Shown here one piece after another: positions 7,102 through 10,666 of a stretch of 10,666 nt of DNA (within the stretch, counting starts at the first letter, position 1; the number at the start of each line of letters is the position of its first letter). The DNA comes from Bacteriovoracaceae bacterium (GTDB taxonomy: Bacteria; Bdellovibrionota; Bacteriovoracia; Bacteriovoracales; Bacteriovoracaceae), in assembly GCA_007116425.1 (NCBI GenBank), contig SKIL01000069.1, positions 1 through 10,666 of the forward strand, read 5' to 3'. The notes under the pieces are model-generated. The model was not told the DNA's origin, ran no database searches, and worked only from the letters and a program-made list of their open reading frames with translations. Position numbers and translations under genes: made by a program.

Positions 7102-8097
7102 ATGTTTGATTTAGCACAAAAAGAGATTCTCGACATTTCAAAGTGGAAGTACTCACTTCAAGTAAAAAAATATATCTCACCTATCACCTTTCGAGGACCT
7201 TATCACCGTGGCCCGGTTACTCCGTCTTCTGAGCGCAAAGTTTATCACATTCAATTCCTCAATAATGAAAACCTTCAGTTAGAACTAGGTCCACTCGAAA
7301 ACTTTTCACCTGAAAGCTTAGAGGAGGCAAAAGAGCAATTCATAGCAACGCTTTACAAGCTTAAATGGAAAGAAGGTAGTGACCTCAATCACTTTCTTGG
7401 GCCAGAACTACAAAAAAATCTCTATCCAAGTGTTGCTAATGCATTAGGGCAATTATGGCTTGCACTCTCAACTCCAAACGAAAAATTAAAAAATCACCAT
7501 AAGAGAGTCAAGAATATACAGTCCAATCAACTCATAACAAATCTTGATGAGCATACAAATAGGGATGAACACATTCATCAAGTTTATAAAATAAAAATTT
7601 CATCAGCAAAAAATGGAACCTCTATTGCCTCCCAAGTAAAAAACATTCACACCCTTTTTAAAAACTCTAATGTTCTTCTTCGCCTAGACGCCAACCGAGC
7701 ACTAGGGCCACAGGAGTTACAAGACTTTTGGGAAGAATTAGGCAAGGCCAATTTAGCATCTAAAGTTGAATACTTTGAAGAACCTCTTGGAAGCTATTCT
7801 CAAATGCTTGAACTTTCGGCTTCAATTCCAATCGCTATTGATGAAAGTTTTGATATATGGTTTCAAAATCGTGAAGATACTTTCAAGGCGATTGTTTTTA
7901 AGCCAACTCTCCATTCTGGACTGATCTCACTCAATGGCCTCAAATCAGATTTGCCTATAGTTATAAGTAGTTCCTTTGATCTCAACTGGGGTCAATTTTG
8001 GAACAGAGAAATTATTGATAAACTCCCCTGTTTAGATCTTACCCCATCGGCCTTGCATGGACTCAATACCGACCAATTCTTTGTTTCCTCTGTTTAG
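7102..8097 (+). CDS. menC: o-succinylbenzoate synthase MenC (enolase superfamily)
   Basis: MenC dehydrates SHCHC to o-succinylbenzoate in a metal-dependent reaction. All five catalytic positions of the enolase-superfamily barrel can be placed: Lys163 and Lys165 in YKIKIS, Asp196 in LRLDANR, Glu226 in YFEEPL, Asp247 in IAIDES and Lys267 in VFKPTL. Their spacing is close to that of E. coli OSBS (133, 161, 190, 213, 235). The N-terminal capping domain keeps GPLENFSPESLEEA (63-76), a version of the family's GEIAPLPGFS-type loop. SSSFDLNWG (289-297) is the usual C-terminal strand region. At 331 residues the length is normal. The ATG abuts the menA TAG with no gap, and GGAG lies 5 nt upstream. Enolase-family members can be promiscuous (for example N-acylamino acid racemases), but this operon context fixes the call. 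Confidence 0.93.
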   Translation: MFDLAQKEILDISKWKYSLQVKKYISPITFRGPYHRGPVTPSSERKVYHIQFLNNENLQLELGPLENFSPESLEEAKEQFIATLYKLKWKEGSDLNHFLGPELQKNLYPSVANALGQLWLALSTPNEKLKNHHKRVKNIQSNQLITNLDEHTNRDEHIHQVYKIKISSAKNGTSIASQVKNIHTLFKNSNVLLRLDANRALGPQELQDFWEELGKANLASKVEYFEEPLGSYSQMLELSASIPIAIDESFDIWFQNREDTFKAIVFKPTLHSGLISLNGLKSDLPIVISSSFDLNWGQFWNREIIDKLPCLDLTPSALHGLNTDQFFVSSV

Positions 8098-8223
8098 CTC
8101 TTCAGCAATCAAATGAAGTGGAAAAATATTCTGTCTATTATGACGAGAAAGCAAATCACTTTACTCCATCCCACCTTAGGCCGATAAGTCATACGCCTAC
8201 TAATATGAAAAAGTGGAGAACTT

Positions 8224-8460
8224 ATGTCTACTACAAAACTCATCCCTCTAGCTTTCAGTCTTTTTCTGATTGCAGGTCTTTCCTCTTGTTCTCACTATGG
8301 GAATAAAAGCTGTTCAGTCAAAACAGCAAGTGTTCAATGTAAAGAATGCAAGGAATGCAGTGATTGCAATGACTGCAAAGAATGTAGTGAATGTCCCAGT
8401 AGAACAACAGCATCTGATAAAAAAGAGAGAAACTGCGACTCAAAAAGTTGTGACCTCTAA
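8224..8460 (+). CDS. cysteine-repeat lipoprotein, possible metal or thiol protein
   Basis: I know no family for this 78-residue protein. It opens with a lipoprotein signal peptide: basic Lys5, hydrophobic core 7-17, then lipobox LSSC with Cys22 as the predicted lipidated residue. The mature part is dominated by residues 39-57, where seven cysteines occur at exactly every third position (39, 42, 45, 48, 51, 54, 57), mostly as Cys-Lys/Ser/Asn-Glu/Asp. Further cysteines are at 30, 71 and 76, so ten lie beyond the lipid anchor in a protein of about 57 mature residues. Such density suggests metal chelation or disulfide or redox chemistry in the periplasm or at the outer membrane, which is inference only. 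GGAG (8215-8218) sits 5 nt before the ATG. No clear terminator separates it from menC 126 nt upstream, so read-through from the men operon is possible. Confidence 0.82.
   Translation: MSTTKLIPLAFSLFLIAGLSSCSHYGNKSCSVKTASVQCKECKECSDCNDCKECSECPSRTTASDKKERNCDSKSCDL
8338..8394 (+). repeat. six 9-nt tandem units encoding Cys-x-(Glu/Asp)
   Basis: Six consecutive 9-nt units of the form TGY-x-x-x-(Glu or Asp codon) plus a closing TGT were seen, most units differing from each other by one to four bases. The unit boundaries coincide with codons, so the DNA repeat is the Cys-every-third-residue block of the lipoprotein. It probably grew by tandem duplication and may vary in copy number. Confidence 0.75.
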
Positions 8461-8514
8461 GTCAATAGGTAAAGACGAACAATATCTCGACGGCCACATT
8501 AATGAGGCCACCTG

Positions 8515-8523
8515 TGCTATAAT
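8515..8523 (+). promoter_or_regulatory. extended -10 promoter for the 61-residue secreted peptide
   Basis: TGCTATAAT is a perfect extended -10 element (TGn plus TATAAT at 8518-8523). The -35 region at 17 nt spacing (CACATT) is poor, which extended -10 promoters tolerate. Transcription would start about 13 nt before the ATG at 8543, leaving just room for the ribosome site. Confidence 0.55.
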
Positions 8524-8542
8524 GAATTTCAAGGGGGGTAAC

Positions 8543-8728
8543 ATGAAGTTACAAATCCAAAAATTTTTTTCATTTCTTACTTGTTTTCTCTTTATAATGA
8601 CCGTTTCGGCCGCTTGCTCATCTCAGGGGATTGACCGCTCAGTCGCTGGTGCTGATTGTGATGAAGTTTACTTTGTTGACAACGAAAACTTCTTTGAAAA
8701 TTACGAGCAGTGTCGAGAAAAAGAATAG
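8543..8728 (+). CDS. 61-residue secreted Cys-containing peptide, unknown function
   Basis: The start is chosen at 8543 because a very strong purine tract, AAGGGGGG (8531-8538), lies 4 nt upstream of this ATG and an extended -10 promoter lies just before it. Reading the same frame further upstream only gives an antisense-like shadow of the Cys-rich lipoprotein. The product has two N-terminal lysines, a hydrophobic core at 8-21 and VSAAC at 21-25. This could be a non-standard lipobox with Cys25, although serine at -3 is unusual, or a signal peptidase I site (VSA, AC). The short mature part is acidic and aromatic at its end (EVYFVDNENFFENYEQ), with cysteines at 25, 39 and 57. I do not recognise it. 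Its position just after the Cys-rich lipoprotein suggests a related envelope role, which is inference. Confidence 0.65.
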   Translation: MKLQIQKFFSFLTCFLFIMTVSAACSSQGIDRSVAGADCDEVYFVDNENFFENYEQCREKE

Positions 8729-8738
8729 ACCAACCCAT

Positions 8739-8772
8739 AGGGGTAATCCTTCAATTTATTGAGATTACCCCT
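8739..8772 (+). terminator. strong intergenic hairpin, possible terminator without U-tract
   Basis: AGGGGTAATC (8739-8748) pairs perfectly with GATTACCCCT (8763-8772). The inner TCAA (8751-8754) pairs with TTGA (8759-8762) around a TTTA loop, leaving a two-base bulge. It begins 10 nt after the stop codon of the 61-residue gene. Neither side has a run of T, so it is not a textbook intrinsic terminator. It may instead stabilise the transcript's 3' end. Confidence 0.45.
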
Positions 8773-8857
8773 CTAAAACCCTTCCAACTCCACAAACAGT
8801 ATTTAACTCCCCGTAATTCCATTATTTTTTTAGCAAACTAACTCAATCTTAAAGGTC

Positions 8858-8895
8858 TTATCCCTTTCCTTATCCCTATTTTTTTGATAATCCCT
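8858..8895. repeat. three TTATCCCT-like direct repeats upstream of the porin gene
   Basis: TTATCCCT occurs at 8858-8865 and 8870-8877, and TAATCCCT at 8888-8895, spaced 12 and 18 nt start to start. The last copy overlaps the -35 region of the candidate porin promoter. They could be regulator binding sites; nothing else supports that. Confidence 0.4.
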
Positions 8896-8913
8896 ATCCA
8901 ATCTCAATATATG
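8884..8913 (+). promoter_or_regulatory. candidate sigma-70 promoter of the porin-like gene
   Basis: TTGATA (8884-8889, five of six to TTGACA) and TATATG (8908-8913, four of six to TATAAT) are separated by 18 nt. Transcription would start near 8920, about 20 nt before the preferred ATG. Confidence 0.45.
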
Positions 8914-8924
8914 TCTCGTACCCT

Positions 8925-8931
8925 GGTGGAG
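8925..8931 (+). promoter_or_regulatory. ribosome binding site deciding the porin start
   Basis: GGTGGAG lies 8 nt before the ATG at 8940 but only 2 nt before the ATG at 8934, so 8940 is preferred. A third in-frame ATG at 8967 has GAAGG 4 nt upstream and remains possible. Confidence 0.5.
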
Positions 8932-8939
8932 AAATGCTG

Positions 8940-10226
8940 ATGACAGTTCTTAGATGCGAAGGTCTTATGGCCAAAGCAGATCGATTTTTTAAGTTTCAAT
9001 CGTCCTTTCATTGGCAAAAATTTCTATCCCTCTCAATTCTATGCTTCCTTCTTATTTACTCTCCAAAAAATCATGCTCAAGGCCTAAATGCAGACCTCAG
9101 AGGTTTTTTGGCCCTAGATCTTTTTAGTCTACAAAAGATCGAAGGGCGCAGACAGACGGCCGAAATGGGAGTTGGTTTTTTTGATATAAAACTATATGCC
9201 GACTATGAAGATTTTCATATGCGAGTAAAACTCGACTTAGGGAATAATATTCAATACGAGAGAAACCCTAATCGAGACCTTTCAACAAACTTTCTTGAAG
9301 AGCTTCTTATCAGTTGGAGACCTAAATATCACAGCCAAATCATGTTTGGTAAAGGCCGAGTTCCTTTTCACCAAAGACGTTATGGAGTTATCAATTCAAG
9401 TTATATTAGTGGTGGGTCTATGCTCGGCACACGTCACAGCTTTCGCGACCAAAAGAGAAAAATTCTTCTTACCTATCGCTATGGTGCCTTCTCAAAGCGT
9501 TTTTTCAACCATCTCACATTTTTTGGTGACAGTCGCCAGCCGCAATTAGATCGAGACTTTCCAGACCAGCCAAGACTTGGCCGCGACTTCGACGAGATTA
9601 ATTATCGCCAGTCAGATAGCTTTAATACCAAGAATGAAATTGGGATTGCGAACCGCTTTGAATACCTCCCATTTAGAGGAATGCAAGTGGCCGTGGCCGG
9701 TCTTTGGCATCGAAGAAATATTGACCCAACTCCTACCTATGCCTTTGATTTCAGTACTCGCTATAGCACGCGACAGTTTCAATTTTACGCAGAATATGTT
9801 TACGCTTTCGTCTCGACCCACCCTAACGACCGATTTGCAGCTGAAAAGCAATATGAACAAATTGGCCAAATTGGTGGTGAATACCGCTTTAATCGCGACT
9901 GGAGTTTTATGGTCAATATAGAGCGGGCCTGGGTCAACAGTCAAAGTCATGACCGAAATAACTTCCCAAACTTTAGAGATTGTGAAGACGATAACAGAGA
10001 TCCCATTCCTGGGTGCTTCGCTTACGGACAAAGCCGATTTAATGATGGAAGCAAAGAAAAAATTGAAACCCACAAAATTGAAATGGGGCTCAAGCGGCGT
10101 TGGGGAAGAAGCCTGCAAATTACTGGCGGGGTAATGGCCGAACAGCAAAAGAGAACATTTGATAGTGAACGAATTATTCGATCAAATGCTTACGAATTAG
10201 GCTTTAGTCTGGCCCTTTGGTACTAG
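8940..10226 (+). CDS. porin-like outer-membrane beta-barrel protein
   Basis: The 428-residue product has a long N-terminal region, a hydrophobic signal core (FLSLSILCFLLIY) and a likely cleavage after KNHA. It then shows a mature sequence of alternating polar and hydrophobic residues without long hydrophobic helices, as in a beta-barrel. It ends in YELGFSLALWY, an alternating strand whose last residue is aromatic, the classic signal recognised by the BAM machinery. Many Arg, Asp, Tyr and Phe residues are typical of porin strands and loops. Two cysteines (348 and 359), framed by DCEDDNRDP and PGCF, fall in an acidic segment likely to be a surface loop and could form a disulfide. I do not recognise a specific porin family or substrate. 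The gene stands alone, with its own promoter candidate upstream and a strong terminator downstream. The start could also be at 8967, which shortens the signal peptide from about 46 to about 37 residues. Confidence 0.8.
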   Translation: MTVLRCEGLMAKADRFFKFQSSFHWQKFLSLSILCFLLIYSPKNHAQGLNADLRGFLALDLFSLQKIEGRRQTAEMGVGFFDIKLYADYEDFHMRVKLDLGNNIQYERNPNRDLSTNFLEELLISWRPKYHSQIMFGKGRVPFHQRRYGVINSSYISGGSMLGTRHSFRDQKRKILLTYRYGAFSKRFFNHLTFFGDSRQPQLDRDFPDQPRLGRDFDEINYRQSDSFNTKNEIGIANRFEYLPFRGMQVAVAGLWHRRNIDPTPTYAFDFSTRYSTRQFQFYAEYVYAFVSTHPNDRFAAEKQYEQIGQIGGEYRFNRDWSFMVNIERAWVNSQSHDRNNFPNFRDCEDDNRDPIPGCFAYGQSRFNDGSKEKIETHKIEMGLKRRWGRSLQITGGVMAEQQKRTFDSERIIRSNAYELGFSLALWY

Positions 10227-10248
10227 ACTTTTGAACCCACTCGAAACT

Positions 10249-10280
10249 GCCCCACTATCGTGGGGCTGATTTTATATTTT
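10249..10280 (+). terminator. intrinsic terminator of the porin-like gene
   Basis: GCCCCAC (10249-10255) pairs with GTGGGGC (10260-10266) around a TATC loop. It is followed by TGATTTTATATTTT, a T-rich tail. The hairpin begins 22 nt after the porin stop codon. It is also the left member of the inverted repeat pair described separately. Confidence 0.8.
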
Positions 10281-10321
10281 ACCTCTAAATTTTACAGCTT
10301 TTTTGATCTGTTTTGGGTGCT

Positions 10322-10443
10322 TTACTTGGGATGCACAACTTTATCACAGTTGATTATGCGCCAGGGCCGGCCACAAAGAGGACAAAGAGGTCCTGATAAA
10401 CCTTTGGAAATTCAATAACCCCACTGTAGTGGGGCAGTTTCAT
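10322..10443 (-). pseudogene. possible frameshifted small zinc-finger-like protein (CPLCGRP)
   Basis: No normal gene is present, but two adjacent minus-strand frames read like one short protein. From the ATG at 10443 one frame gives MKLPHYSGVIEFPK and then drifts to a stop at 10354. The neighbouring frame, open from 10411 to the TAA at 10322-10324, gives SKGLSGPLCPLCGRPW followed by NCDKVVHPK. Joined near 10400 they form about 40 residues with CxxC, a third cysteine and a histidine, resembling small CPxCG zinc-finger proteins or the start of HNH-type zinc motifs. The second frame lacks a standard start codon, so a frameshift, an ATT start or chance are all possible. The segment lies inside the inverted repeat pair. 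Confidence 0.3.
10373..10390. repeat. perfect 9-bp tandem duplication (ACAAAGAGG twice)
   Basis: ACAAAGAGG is repeated directly with no gap. On the minus strand, in the CPLCGRP frame, the duplicated bases encode Pro-Leu-Cys twice and so create the CxxC pair. Confidence 0.85.
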
Positions 10444-10466
10444 CACACTTTATAGAAACGCTTAGC

Positions 10467-10510
10467 AAAAAAACGCCCTCTGACAGTCGTGATTGAAGCT
10501 GACAGAGGGC
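10467..10510 (-). terminator. intrinsic terminator of the minus-strand gene at the right edge
   Basis: On the minus strand a 12-bp stem with one A-A mismatch (plus 10475-10486 against 10499-10510, GCCCTCTG core) and a 12-nt loop is followed one base later by seven T residues (plus A-tract 10467-10473). It lies 22 nt after the stop codon of the partial gene at 10533-10666. Confidence 0.8.
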
Positions 10511-10532
10511 ATTAAAAACATATCGTGATCTT

Positions 10533-10666
10533 TTAACGTAAGTGGTGAAGCTCTCCGTTTCCAGAAACGTGGAACCTTTCTGAACTGTTTATCTCTCGAA
10601 GAACTGAACTTGAATTAAAATTAATCTGTAGTGTTGCACCTGCAATAGGATCCTCTAAAGTCCCTC
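10533..10666 (-). CDS. C-terminal end of an unrecognised protein
   Basis: The minus strand is open from the window edge (in frame from 10664) to a TAA at 10533-10535, giving the last 43 residues of a protein. These include GTLEDPIAGATLQINF, SSSVLREINSSERF and HVSGNGELHHLR. The composition, rich in Ser, Asn, Gly and alternating hydrophobics, suggests a beta-rich, possibly exported or surface protein, but that is weak. The two other minus-strand frames are closed within the first 45 nt. A strong terminator with a T7 tract follows at the right distance, which is the best support that this is a real gene end. I cannot name a family from 43 residues. Confidence 0.6.
   Translation of the reverse strand, partial: GTLEDPIAGATLQINFNSSSVLREINSSERFHVSGNGELHHLR

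Larger units (their letters stand above)
10243..10441. repeat. pair of 23-bp inverted repeats, about 200 bp end to end
   Basis: The left copy (10243-10265) and the reverse complement of the right copy (10419-10441) match at 21 of 23 positions, sharing GAAACTGCCCCACTA and GTGGGG and differing only at two loop bases. Each copy is also a hairpin on its own (CCCCAC/GTGGGG). The spacer of about 153 nt holds the 9-bp tandem repeat and the CPLCGRP reading frame. This geometry could be a small non-autonomous mobile element, a REP/BIME-like repeat, or two related terminators facing each other. Confidence 0.6.

Noticed and set aside
8100..8118. Hairpin CTTCA/TGAAG after menC as an operon terminator
   Set aside because: Only a 5-bp AT-leaning stem with a long loop and no T-tract.
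8177..8199. TAGGC/GCCTA inverted repeat upstream of the Cys-rich lipoprotein as an operator
   Set aside because: Five base pairs with a 13-nt spacer is expected by chance at this length.
8118..8306. 62-codon plus-strand frame between menC and the Cys-rich lipoprotein
   Set aside because: It overlaps the lipoprotein's signal peptide in another frame, has no ribosome site and no recognisable protein features.
8270..8542. Upstream extension of the 61-residue secreted peptide to a 152-residue protein
   Set aside because: The extension is an out-of-frame reading of the Cys-rich gene, and it would bury a clear signal peptide, ribosome site and promoter.
9612..10148. 178-codon minus-strand frame opposite the porin gene
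   Set aside because: It lies fully antisense to a convincing beta-barrel gene and has no motif of its own.
10331..10396. 21-residue plus-strand ORF starting MHNFITVDYAP
   Set aside because: No ribosome site, very short, and the same bases read more protein-like on the minus strand.
10243..10441. CRISPR-like reading of the repeated GCCCCAC/GTGGGG hairpins
   Set aside because: There are only two copies, in inverted orientation, with no regular spacers and no cas genes.

Overview
The window looks like an AT-rich (roughly 40% GC by eye) chromosomal stretch of a Gram-negative bacterium. The Gram-negative call rests on a large predicted outer-membrane beta-barrel ending in Trp-Tyr, a lipobox lipoprotein and several Sec-type secreted proteins. 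Protein flavour (UbiE, the men enzymes, many short secreted Cys proteins) suggests the Bdellovibrionota, perhaps the Bacteriovoracales. That placement is inference; no rRNA or other phylogenetic marker is present. I see no tRNA, rRNA, CRISPR array or insertion sequence.

Layout. (1) 2-837, plus strand: the C-terminal end of an M24 aminopeptidase P, overlapped by a small secreted four-cysteine protein of unknown function. (2) 834-1874, minus strand: a long-chain trans-polyprenyl diphosphate synthase, meeting the previous gene tail to tail with overlapping stop codons. (3) 1875-2098: a divergent intergenic region with a candidate promoter in each direction. (4) 2099-8097, plus strand: a tightly packed menaquinone operon in the order ubiE/menG, menF, menD, menA, menC. 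Each junction overlaps, abuts or is separated by only 8 nt, which implies one transcript and probably translational coupling. (5) 8224-8728: two small secreted products, a lipoprotein with seven cysteines spaced exactly every third residue, and a 61-residue Cys-containing secreted peptide with its own extended -10 promoter. (6) 8729-8939: a hairpin, three TTATCCCT-like repeats and a promoter. (7) 8940-10226: a porin-like beta-barrel followed by a good terminator. (8) 10227-10532: a gene-poor segment of about 300 nt holding a pair of 23-bp inverted repeats about 200 bp end to end, a 9-bp tandem duplication, traces of a small CPLCGRP zinc-finger-like coding sequence, and a minus-strand terminator. 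(9) 10533-10666, minus strand: the C-terminus of an unrecognised protein.

How the genes work together. MenF turns chorismate into isochorismate. MenD adds a succinyl-semialdehyde unit from 2-oxoglutarate to give SEPHCHC. MenC dehydrates SHCHC to o-succinylbenzoate. MenA prenylates dihydroxynaphthoate, and UbiE/MenG methylates demethylmenaquinone. The divergent polyprenyl synthase is the natural source of the MenA side chain. menH, menB, menE and the DHNA-CoA thioesterase are not here and must lie elsewhere if the classical pathway is complete. The most unusual items are the Cys-every-third-residue lipoprotein, its small Cys neighbour, and the inverted-repeat element near the right end.
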